DNA of 64,000 nt, taken from the NCBI RefSeq assembly GCF_029852145.1, contig NC_079969.1, positions 26,218,459 through 26,282,458 on the forward strand, in the 5' to 3' direction. The notes below the pieces were generated by a model. That model was not told the DNA's origin. It did not search any database and worked only from the letters and a program-made list of their open reading frames with translations. A program made the translations under genes and the position numbers. Source of the DNA: Microplitis mediator. Its lineage: Eukaryota > Arthropoda > Insecta > Hymenoptera > Braconidae. Shown one piece after another: positions 39,577 through 50,973 of the stretch (the first letter of the stretch is position 1; each line of letters begins with the position of its first letter).

Positions 39577-40679
39577 AACCATTTTTTCTAAATAATTTAA
39601 TTTTTATTTTTACGCCTCATAGATGACAATAAAATTGACAGCAATAAGATCGAGCCAGATAGATTCAGACTCAATTGACTTTTATCTTTTTGCGGCTCAT
39701 TTTGCCTCACATTTAAAATTTTTTTCTTTGGATCGTTGATACGAAATATTTAATTGGGGACTGAAATTTTTTCGTAAGAGACCCGTTTTGCCTCGGCTTT
39801 GAGAATGGGGCAAGTTGATCAGCCTGGCACTGCGACAGATTTAAAATTTTCAGTGACAAAAAAAAAATCCAATTACCTGTAATTCTTTTTACTATTTTAA
39901 AAAAACTCATACAATTGATGAATAAATTTTTTTTCTGTGACCCATTTTACCAGTCAGTTTTTTCACATGTCAATAAAAAAACAAACCCTAAAAAAAAACT
40001 TCTTTCTATTCCTGATCCTGAAAATTTCAAATTGGCCGCACTACCCGCAGTTTTCTGCGAACTGTAACTAAGAATTTTTAAACAAAAATTTTCTGGTCTC
40101 TAAAACTGTCTCACTTTGCCCCGCTTTCTTACATATCCATAATATTTTATTTATATACATACATAATATATATAAGATTGCAGTAAGGTTTAATGATAGC
40201 AATAGTAATACTTAGGGAGAGATAATCACCCGTCCTTAGTAGGTCACAGGTATTGTGTGTCGGATGACACGTAAGAGCAAACTTCTATTTCCTCAGCTGT
40301 CTTATACGATGCCGTTTCTACGACGTGTTACACGATGTTACATGATGCACTTTGCTATATACATATATATACATATACTCGTATATGTTCAAAGCATGAG
40401 AGCCCAATACAAGGGAACCGGATGGTAGGAACGTCCTTTGAGCGTCTCGCAAGCTCAATACTACGTCGTACTCAAGAGAGAGTGTGAGAGAGAGGTAAAG
40501 AGAGTGTAGTGGCAGGAATAGTGGCAGCAGTAGCAGTAGCAGCAGGAGTAGTAGTAGTGACTTCCACCTTGGTTGTCGGTTTCCTCCCCCACGGTTTCGA
40601 GTTGGCAAAGAGTAGGTAGGGTGGCAGGATGCTTGCTGCCAGCAGCTTATATAGAAGGGTTGAGAGCAGAACAAGAGAA

Positions 40680-40728
40680 GGAGGTGGAGGGAGTGGGTGG
40701 TGGGTGGCGGGTAGCGGGTGGCGGGTTG
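40680..40728 (+). repeat. GGGTGGC-type G-rich minisatellite, G-quadruplex capable
   Basis: GGG/GGGTGG units recur at intervals of about 4-7 bases over some 45 bases, meeting the simple four-G-run pattern several times over. No gene is assigned here. Confidence 0.6.
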
Positions 40729-43700
40729 TAGATTGTAGAAAGGGTGTTTGTTCGGGGTGATAGCATAAGACGACGGTGACGTGCAGCCCTGCCATGCCAG
40801 TCTGCTATGCTACTTGGCTGGCTTTCTCCTGGCTGCCTGACTGCCACTGTGTAACTCGAGGGTCGTCGTTTTAGCTCTTGGTTTTGCTCTTTCGATGTAT
40901 TGGTGAGGAACAAAGTGTGGCTTGTTGTTGGTGTATGAGAAAATACAATACTGGCCAGGGGCTAGCAACTCTACTGGTTTCAAACCTCTTTTAATTATAT
41001 TTCATATTTTTTTTTATTTTTTCTCTTTACAGCGTTTAAGAGCTGAGTTATTTATTTTTTTTTCTGTTGATGGAAACTGCTTGATAACTTTTTTTATCGA
41101 TATATCGAGACAAAGGGCGTCCAGAGGATTTAAATAATTTAAATCTCGACTTATTGATTTTGTAAACTAGTTCCCCAGTTAATCTTTATCGTTCCTCCCT
41201 AGACCGCAATAAAAAATCAATGACCACCTGTTTTGCACATAATGCCAAGCGGAGTAGCAGAAGAGATACTGCAGCGATTGGTATGGTCAGAAAAGATTAA
41301 ATCCCTAGTCACGGGAGTGTAACGCAGCCAACGGTCCTGTCAGTTTACATCAGGATGCAAAACCATTGGGAGCATGTTTGCCGGAACCCTATGGTTTACC
41401 GATCGCTACACCCTAGCACTCATACCTTCGCTCATTGCAATACCAATACCGAGGGATGCTGGTACTGTTGGCGAAACCACCCAACCCTTTGCATTCACCC
41501 GAGTTTCATTCCGTCGTCCCTATACACTGGAATAGAACAGACTACATCCGCAGCGCGAAAATCCACGTCACCTACTCTCTTGCATACGGACATGAGTGCG
41601 CCTAAACGTGGCATTGCCGGTCCCCGTTCCCCAACGAGCGCATCCCTTCGGTATGCCTCCTCCGTTAGAGGGTCTTCTGACAGTAAATCGATCGAACGGT
41701 ATAATTTATACCACCTCCTGTTGCCTACCGGCGTCGCTCACCCCCTTGTCTTCTATACCTATACCTATACCCACAGCCAACCAACCAACCAACCCCTTTT
41801 GCACTCTATATTCCTCTGCTCGTTTCTCCTCCAGCTCCAATTCTACCTCTGCCTCCTTGTCCCCGCGAGCCGCTCTCGCTCAGTCGTGTTCTCTCTGAAT
41901 AGTCATTGCACGAGAGTTTGAGTTTGAGTAGTGTACCGAGGGGGATGCCACTGGTGCTCGTCGAATGACCGTACGAAGCTGGTGTGTGTTGATGTACGTG
42001 TGCGTGGATATGCGCTGAGTGGATCACACGGGGGGGTGGCCATCGGCCAGCACGAATGGCGCTCCGACGGCCAAGGGATGCACCAGCCTGAATAGGAGGG
42101 TGCTTGTCACTCTTCAACAGTTCTCCCGAGTATTTATGACCATATTCCTATATATATATATATCTACACGCATTTATAAATGTGAGTGGATATGTCAATG
42201 TGTGTGCGATGCCTCTCCACATGGTTCATATTTGCGGCGAGGCTTAATGCAAGCTTTCAATCTAGTTTATACTTCCCCCAGCAAAATATCTTTTTACCCA
42301 ATTTTATTTTTATATTTAATTTACCCGCCACAAATAGCTCCCCTTCGATCGGATAACAAGCTAAAGTTATCCAGAGAGTACCACAGCATAGGAGAGTCCA
42401 TTTGCTCCTCGGAGCGGGACGCGGGCCGTTTAAATACCGAGAATCGGCAAACAATCTGCGACATTAGTGCTCAGGTCCTTGATAGAACTATCGGCAGACA
42501 GTTGTGGGAATCGTTCGCATGTGATATTAGCGGCTATTGGGGTCATTTGAATCAATTATGTTTCCGGTCGCTGGAGATAGCCCAGGGAATTAGTCACTAT
42601 CGTCAACCTTGCTGTGTCCCAGCCCTTCCTCGTCGCCGCGCACCTCATCGTACCCCTGTGTCCGCGTAAAGTTTGATAACAACCCCTTTCTCCACTACTT
42701 GCGTAACATATAGCTCCCGGGGTTTGGGTCAGTTTGAATTCGACGCCTCGTTGATTTACGTCTCTGCATATCCACAGACTAAAATCCGACCACACAGTAC
42801 ACGCACACGTGTCCCTGATGTTCCACCCTCACTCTCCATATGCGCAATACCCAATTATGGTGACCATTTCATCTGACGATTGCAATTACGATCCAAGATA
42901 TTAATTGTCTATATTTTTTAATTCATATTTATTTTAATTATCAATGACTGATGGCTATAAATACACTCGCACCCACCCACACACACACAAACACACTGTT
43001 TATTATAACAAATGCTGGGACATTTTATCAACACGATAATGACAATTATTATTATCGTTATTATTGCCATTGTTATAAATGGCATTTGGTTTTTATATTT
43101 TTATTTTATTTAAACATTCATTTGTATGCGTTATTGTCAGAAATTTATTGATGACACGTTGCATACACAAGTGAAATGACGTTTTCACACGTGCTCAACT
43201 AATATACAACCCATCACACAAACGGCTGCTAGTATAATTCAGATAATCTTTTGTACGAGCGAGTGTGGGCTCCGAGCTGAGCCGAGTGTGGGTGGGCCTT
43301 GTTTGGCATTTACGTCGGGGATGCGGATGTGCCGCACACATATATTTATATTTATGTATATGTATATGTATAGATGCACTTTAGCGACATAGACAGTGCG
43401 ATGAGTAGAGTGACGTTGTTCAGAAACGAGGATATTCTAGTACAGAGTACGGTCTATCCAAAGGGGTTCTCAAATACTTGATTGACTTGTTTGTGAAGCT
43501 CATGTGCGTGAGTTTTTCTGCTCGTTTCGTTTATCACGTGAAAGAGTTGTGTATACATGTCACGAGAGCTCGTGTACATAAAATGCCTTTTTTTCATTTA
43601 TTTTATTTTTTTTCTGCGTAAATTTAATGACAAGGTTTTGTACGAAGTTATTCTAGGCAGCGTTAAATATAAGAGGTCCCGAGTATTCCTCGTAATTATG

Positions 43701-44560
43701 GATATAATTTGGCGTTGCGAGGCCCAGAGAAAAGGATAGCGAGGGGTGAAAACGACGGGGTAAAAATTGTAACGAAGAGTAGAGGCTCGGAGTGAGAGGG
43801 AAGAAAAGGTAGAGGTAAAACGGAGAAAGAGTACGAAGCTCTGCTCGTGCTTGCCGCGTCTGCCGTCTTTTAATTTTAATTAAAGTAACTTTCGGTCGGG
43901 AAACGACGTCGAGGCCGCATTTTACCAATGACGACTTGCTCGACGGGAGGGAAGGTTTTACACACTAATGTATACATGTATTTATATATACATATATATT
44001 GAGTTGAAAGAAAGGGAGCAGTACAGAGTGCAGAGAAAGGAAAGGGATCAGTTGTTGGAGGTGCTACTGCCTCCCGGTGAAACAGATGTCTGACGTTGTA
44101 CCAACTCCGAGTTGCTTGACGCTCGCGTTTTTTTTTGCACTCGCTCCCTGCTCGGAAATTCAAAGCCGTTTTTTTTTTGACAGCCAGGTGGATGGCTCTG
44201 CGAGCTAGAGTCTGAAAAAAGGTTGAAAAAATTACGGGTGAAAAATGAGAGAGAGAATAAAAACGGGAAACAAAGGCTGAATAATTTGGTAGGTTAAATT
44301 TAGCTGTTATTTTGTTTGGTTGCCTTATTCGGTATATTTTTATAGTTATTAGGATAACACTCTGGCAGGATGACAGTTTGGAATCGGGTTTTGTTGAGTG
44401 TGTACGGTATGATATGACGGTTGCAGCAATTTACAGATGATATTTGGCGTTTGAATTTAAAAGTGCCCTAACCACGGAACGTAACACTTTGTCGGGTGGG
44501 CGAATTGAACGATGACGCATGCACTGCGCTGCCAGTGAAGCGTGAGGATCACATCGCACA

Positions 44561-44656
44561 CTATTACTACCACTACTACTACTACTACTACTACCACTAC
44601 TACTGCTGCTACTACTATTACTACTACTAGTATTACTATTACTGCTGCTACTGCTC
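44561..44656 (+). repeat. (ACT)n triplet repeat tract
   Basis: A roughly 95-base stretch of ACT units with CCACT, GCT and ATT interruptions. The matching poly-Thr open frame has no flanking conserved sequence and is judged non-coding. Confidence 0.9.
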
Positions 44657-44828
44657 TACAGTATCGAGGTACTCGACGATATTCTGAATTTAATGCGTTT
44701 CAGGGTTCCAACGAGCGAGTGAAACAAAGAGCGGACTAGGGTGCAGCCCGCTGGTGTAAAAGAGATGGAGATAGAGGAGGGTATGGTCAAAGCCACCCCT
44801 CGGTTGATGGGGTAGGGTGTCGGGAGCC

Positions 44829-44862
44829 GGGTGTAGGGTGTGGGGTGTGGGGTGTGGGGTGG
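44829..44862 (+). repeat. (GGGGTGT)n minisatellite, G-quadruplex capable
   Basis: GGGTGTA then GGGTGTGGGGTGTG-type units give five closely spaced runs of three or four G residues. This fits a G-quadruplex-forming pattern on the + strand. Confidence 0.7.
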
Positions 44863-47800
44863 AACTGCACCCCTCGTAGTATATATACATTCACACAGCC
44901 TAGAGCCCACACGTGGCCAGGTCGATACGCATGCAAACTCGCCAAGGACTCTATAGCCCGTTCAGCAGCTAGCAAGCACACTTGTCCACTGCTGCAAAAT
45001 CTATAACGTCCGTTTATTTTTACCTTAATTATACTTTCATCCCCAATTTACCGGTGTCCCGGGCATTATGATTTAAATCCCCCTAATGATGTCAGAGTTC
45101 AATTAAAATAAAAATAAAAATAAAAAGTAACCTGTGGACAAAATAAATAACAACAGGAACCCGTCCACGTACATCCGTAATCAATATCAGCGAGATCGAG
45201 CCTCGGAGTATAAAAACGCGTTCCATTGAAACTAATCGGATGATTTTATCGGTTGGTTAGCTACATTGGGGATCGATTGCCCCTACGTTAGCGTCATTCG
45301 TTATCGCCGAATCGACGGGTAGAGAAAAAAATAAAGTAAAGTAAAATAAAGTTAAAAAGTGGGAGGAAACAAGTCACACGCCCGGAGGGTAACTCGTGCG
45401 CATCAGAGTGGCAGAGCTACGGAAGCTTGTGAAAAAGCTATGAACGAACCAACGAAATGACTACGACGGCTGGAAGAGATGATGAGTGTGTAGAGGGAGA
45501 GAAACTATCTATCTATCCATATATCTATAGATATATATGTGCAGAGGAAAAGGAGCTCAACCCCCCGGAGCATTTAATCCGTAACTTTGGCATTTCCATC
45601 CCTCTCGGGGAGAAAACGTATTCTCTTTGGTTTTCCACCACGTGACAATAAGTTTTTCCCCAGTTGCATAGTCCTGTCAACCAAGACACAATTGGCACGC
45701 GGGTCCATCTCCGTCTCTTTCTTCTACGCTTCCACGCCCGCACACACATGCACTCGTCACATCTACGCGGAATCTATCTACACATCTAGGTCTATATATT
45801 CAGCAGTGTACGACTCCTACGGCATCAGAACCGCGCCCTTCCTCTCTCTAATACTCTCTATCTCGGGCTCATCCCATTCCCTGTACGCCGTGATTGCACG
45901 ACCCGAGGGCTATATTGGGATATGCGTATGGATACGATGCGAGGGGGTACTTTCTACTATACAACTCGCATCCTCAACTTCTTGTTCGTGTTCATGTTCA
46001 TGTTCTATTTCACGTCTTTGACGTCATCCCCATAATCTCGGCTTTGCCTTTATTAATAAGAATTACAAATCTTATACATATATGTATTATGTGTAAGATA
46101 CAGGAGATAAATGCCTATACCTGGCATATGAATATATGTGTTTGCACAACATTCATATAAATATTTCTAGGCATACGCGTCCGTGGTATTATTGTATTCA
46201 TTTCTTTGTATGAAAAATAACCAAAATATCGAGGACGCTATTGAATTTACGTCACCGTCGACCTTTTTTTCCTCCCTCGGCGAGCCCTCGAACACGAAAA
46301 ATGACTTGAGAAAAACCCTCGTCTTCCAGCGAGCAAGGTAATACCTTTTTTCTTTATTTCTTTCATTCTTCTTCCTTTATTCTTTCCTCGGGTTTTTATT
46401 TTCTTGGCCTTTTATTTTTTTCTTGGAGCTGCCATTCGGTGGACAGTCGAGTCCACCATCACCCTCCGAGATACTTTGGCCTTCGCATTCACCCCCCGGA
46501 TGATCCTAGATTGGAGAGTGGAGTATAAGGGTAGAGGCGACCCTCCGCTATAACTTCGCTCCCGGGTGCCGGGGTGAGGGGGTGAGGGGAAGGGAAGGGT
46601 AGAAAGGATATTACGAACAGGACGTCGAGATATCTAGCCACCCCTCGGCTCCGAAGCTCCGGGTCTCTACCAGCTCAACTACAGGCTCAACCAGAGCACT
46701 TCTATATATACATATACATATATATATATACTGACGTTACGCACGGGTATTCAAACGCTCTGACTTGAATCTCCAATGACATTGTTGGGTTCTTTTTTAC
46801 TTTTAAACTTAAACAGAATAAAGTCGCGCCAGAATGTCATTGACAACACAGACCTGACAAATGCCAACAGTCATTAATTTTATTAAACTTTATTATTTTT
46901 TTAATTTCACTAGTTTGCATAATTTTATACCCGACCCATCTCCACCACAATTTAAACTCTGGGAACAAAGATAATTAACTTTTTTTTTGTTTCCCCGTAC
47001 AGTGCAAATATTTACTTTAGGAACTGAGTTATTTTAAAAATCTTTTAATTTAATCGACTGACCACGTGGACCCGGTCCGTAATTTTACTCCTGATTGGAA
47101 GAAATTCCGATAAAAATTATAATTAAATATCATAAAGCAGGGGGTTGAGTCTGAGGCTGGTGGAACCGTGTGTTGCATCCTTAATGTCTTCCTGCCTGAC
47201 TAGGAAAATGGAAGTTAAGTTTTCGCGGCTCGTAAACCATCTCGGCCTCCGACTCCCTTTACTTATTCCTCATTCTCTGGGGTTTGTCCGTACAGAGTAG
47301 AGCAGAGTAGAGTAAACCAGCGGAGAAAAGACAAGGGCGGAGATGAGGCGAGGCAAAGAGCACAAGTTGGTTCTGTTCCGTTGAGCTGTTCGTTGAAATC
47401 CCCGCAGCGGCACCAGGGAGATGCCTAATCATTCTGCAAAGTTTCACCCTCTCGCTAATTACTCAGTGGGTCCAAGGCGAATAAAAGTGGATAGAAAAAT
47501 CGATAAGACCTTTCTTTAAACAACTTTTGAGAATTACCTTCTTCGACATCTATATTCATAAACGGAAGTATGTATATGTACAAGTGATTGATGTTCATCT
47601 TTTATTTCAGTACATCCCTGAGAGCACCCGAACAACTGAAATGATTCTTCGATTTTTATATCTTTATATTTGTAATAAAGGAATCTCGTGCTTGTATTTG
47701 TCTCTGTTACAACAAAGTGAGTGAAAAAAAAAGAATGAAAAAGTAACGAAAAAAAAAGATACGCAGAAAGAAAGCACGAAGGAAAAAAAGGAGAAAAAGA

Positions 47801-48614
47801 AAAAGAAAATGGAGACAGAGATAGAGTGCGGGTATATATGTATATATATATAGATATATATTTGTACGTCGTGGTGGGTATAACCGGGGGATGAATCAGT
47901 GCTCCTTGGACCGCACTGGACGTAGCCTCCACCCACATCTGAGTTCGCCTCAGCAGCCCTCCACCTCACTCGCACCCCATCTATCCATCCATCCACCCGC
48001 CACCCCATCATCCGCTATATACATCCAGCAGAGCACCTCCCACGTCTCCTCCTCACCCCAAAGTCATCAGAGTAGAAGAGCAGAGCTAGCGAAGTAACCC
48101 TCTGGTCTGAACCTTCATCAACGGGTCTCTGCCGACCCCACCTTTATCAAGAACCCCCAGCTCAGAAACTCCTTTGCCCCTCGTAGAGCTTTTCCCCCTT
48201 TGGCTCTCACCGCTCACCCTCTCACTGAATCCCCTTTTCTTCGAGAAGCTTCTACTGCTGTTGCTGCCGGCTCTCTCTCGCTGTCAGACTCTAGGCAGTC
48301 GCGGTCTCTCTTGTTGGCACGTCTCTCATCTCTCGCCAGCGCTTTTATACCTTCCCTTTACTTGGAACCCTAGATTAACGGAACCCTTCCGCCGCCGTCG
48401 AGAAAAGGGAGCGCCGTTTCGACTCACCTAGCGTGAAGGTGCTCTCTCACACGAGAAGAAAGATGAAAAAAAGAGAAAAAATAAAATAATAAAAAAAAAA
48501 ATACAAGAAAAAATATAAGGTTAGATCGGACAAAAGAGAAACTAAGCTTTGTGCTTTTACCGTAAATTATTTTATCCTTGTTTTTATTTTTTAAAATTGT
48601 TGTTTTATTTTCGG

Positions 48615-48725
48615 AACTTGGGTCGGTGGGATTCGAACCTGATAACCTATCGAGGACTCGAGAATATCAGTGAACATCATCCCGGATTTCTAATACTGAA
48701 GCTCAATTCGGTCATAAGCCGCTTT
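48615..48725 (-). mobile_element. tRNA-Ser-derived SINE-like element or tRNA pseudogene
   Basis: Read on the minus strand, this has an A-box-like TGACCGAATTG followed by an anticodon-loop-like TTAGAAAT (as in tRNA-Ser AGA). A long variable-arm region comes next, then a clear B box GGTTCGAATCC. After the T arm it runs into an A-rich tail (about 48565-48612). The T stem is only partly paired and no clean acceptor stem forms, so it is not an intact tRNA. The combination of internal promoter boxes and A-rich tail fits a SINE or a retroposed tRNA copy. Confidence 0.5.
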
Positions 48726-49341
48726 CATGTTTTGCCTATCCAAAGTGGGGAGAGACTGATTGTCTGGTATTCAATTGCATAATAAATATACCAAACAATA
48801 CAGTATAATAGTTGAATATATTACATGATAGTGAGCCTATTGAAAACCTATCCTCTAATTAGTCGGCTCAACGACGTAATCCCAAAAATGTCGGTAGCAG
48901 TACTCGAAAAAAAATTTATAGTTTTTTAAAAAATCAGCGTGTGGCTAGAGAAGCAAAAAACGATTCGAAATCTGGTGATTCCTTTTTCTTAAGGAAAAAA
49001 TTAACCAGCTTTAGAATATTTTTTCAATTATTTCAATTATTTTTTTACTCGAAAAATGTTTTTTTTTTATGGAAATTGAGGAAAACGAGAACTTGATTAC
49101 AAAAATTGCTATCACGAATTAAAATTTTTTTTTTTAGCCCGCGTAAATAATTATGAACACTAAGAAAAGTAAAAAATGTAAGAGAGTTTTCAAACCAACC
49201 ACATATAGTTTACCGGAAAACACACTTTATTACTATATAAAAAAGCTGATGCTCTTATAAATTCAAAGAGATAACTCGAAATTATTATGAACCATAAGGA
49301 AAATTATTTCAATAAAACCAACGAATTCTTAAATCAAAAGT
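48726..49341. other. AT-rich intergenic sequence
   Basis: I see no coding frame, RNA or structured repeat in these roughly 600 bases between the tRNA-Ser-like element and the next inverted-repeat element. Confidence 0.5.
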
Positions 49342-49520
49342 ATAAGGGAGACCGGGGCACGACGGTCCTCTTAAGCCGATAATTATTTTTTATGGCTTTT
49401 AATCTATAGGTCAACCTAATTTGGACCTTTCTTAAGAAAATCCATTGAAGTTTTACCAAAACTAAAAAAAAAAATTTTTTTTTGGGGCACGACGGTCCAC
49501 CTCCAAAAAAAGCTAAAAAA

Positions 49521-49561
<41 letters not shown>

Positions 49562-49919
49562 TGAAAAAAAAGATTTCAGCACAAACATACTATTTCCGTA
49601 CCTTTATAATCCCATAGATTTCAAATTTATTAAAAAAAAAAATTTATTTGGCTGATATAACCAGTCATATTGAAATTTTTATTTTTTTATTTTAACCACA
49701 ATTTAATCCGTTGACCTAAAAGAGCTTTAATCAATAAATTTTTCAAATTCATTTTAGCTTAGAAAAAAAAAAATTTTTTGTATCAAATTTCTTCTTGGTG
49801 GTTCATTTTGCCCCAGATATCGCAGATCAGCTTAAAATATCTTTAAAACATCAGAGGTATCATGATTTGACTGAAAATGCGAAAAAAAAATGTTTACAAA
49901 ATGCCCCAGTCTCCCCTAT
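49342..49919. mobile_element. GGGGCA-family inverted-repeat element, 578 bp
   Basis: The left end ATAAGGGAGACCGGGGCA at 49342-49359 and the reverse complement of the right end at 49902-49919 agree at 16 of 18 positions. Internal copies of the terminal motif occur near 49487 (GGGGCACGACGGTCC) and 49805 (TTCATTTTGCCCC). A 37-T run lies inside at 49523-49559. There is no coding sequence, so it is a non-autonomous element. Confidence 0.65.
49523..49559 (+). repeat. T37 homopolymer
   Basis: Thirty-seven consecutive T residues inside the inverted-repeat element. The exact length is prone to sequencing or assembly error. Confidence 0.9.
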
Positions 49920-50941
49920 TTCACTGGTGATCAATAAATTTTCTCTTTCAAAAAGATTTTTTTCGCTCAATATTCATAAATGTTTTCTGAAAGTTTGTTG
50001 TTGCCTCAAATGGCCGAGTTTTGAAACATTCGCCCTAATTTTCATACAAAAACTCTGATTATTATCATAATTTCAGGCTCATTAATTCCGTGCGGCGGCA
50101 CTTAAAACTTGAAGCAAATATTTTTAGCGACATATCAGTAGGACGTAATCTATGAATTATAAACGAATAATATCCATGTCCGCGTAACATTTCATCCTCA
50201 TTAGAATTTCGAGTCTCGACAGCCCGAATTCATGGGTATTCGACGCTGAAGTCGCAGTGGCAGTCACAGTAGTCGGTACTAAACCCGTGATTGTGTAGTA
50301 ACACTACTAAACAACACAGCTATATAAACTAGCTCTGGTGCAGAACATTTACTCGCTCACATAGACCCAAACAATTCTCCAGGCTCTTGACGTCATGTAG
50401 AATTCTGGTTCTCTGGTTACTGGAGAGTGCAGTCGTATTTCAATGGCCTTTATGTGTACTACACAGATCTCTGTGCTCATTCCCTCCTTCTCTCTCTCTC
50501 TCACTCTCTCCTTCTCTCTCTCTCACTACTCTCCATGATTTGAAACGTCCTAATTTTCTGACGACTACGACGACGCACCGTCACCACGCGTCATTATCAT
50601 CGGCGGCCAGTAAACGACGTATATAACCGCCGGTGAATCCATAAGCCGCAGTAACGCGCTCTTGCAATCGTCCATACTCTCTCTACTCTGGTTGTCGGCG
50701 TGTCTAGAGTTTCCCATCCTCGGGACATCGTCGCTTCATATATATATGTGCCATCGCACATTCGAATGCACTTAAATATCTATATATACAAGTATACACC
50801 CAAATATATATATATATGTATACGAATGAAGAGATACATGTGGATACGCGGAGGCGTATATTAGCGCGTACGAGGTCGTATCTAGCCGTAGATTACGTCC
50901 AATTTGATAGCGGACGGCGTAGTAGGATGGGTGAGGTTGAA

Positions 50942-50973
50942 GGGTAGCGGGTGGGGGTGGGGGTGAAGGGGGA
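50942..50973 (+). repeat. G-rich tract, G-quadruplex capable
   Basis: GGG, GGGTGGGGG, TGGGGG and AAGGGGG runs follow each other with one- to four-base loops. They fit a G-quadruplex pattern; no gene is nearby. Confidence 0.55.

Larger units (their letters stand above)
31750..48614. other. Long region without a supported gene
   Basis: Frames in this region encode Ser/Leu/Pro/Tyr-rich or purine-tract products with no recognisable domains. Several places (about 32.3-32.8, 34.2-35.4, 36.0-36.7, 38.1-38.7, 40.4-40.8, 41.4-42.8 kb) have strand-asymmetric purine or pyrimidine tracts. These suppress stop codons and create spurious long frames. Sequence with scattered GCCCC/GGGGC motifs at 39.6-40.1 kb may be another decayed GGGGCA-family repeat. 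I see no RNA gene here. Confidence 0.5.

Noticed and set aside
42019..42669. 216-codon + strand open frame
   Set aside because: No recognisable family, uneven composition with a microsatellite-encoded YIYIS stretch, and no splice or promoter context. It is most likely a chance frame.
44542..44739. Poly-Thr open frame across the ACT repeat
   Set aside because: Pure translation of a microsatellite with no conserved flanks.
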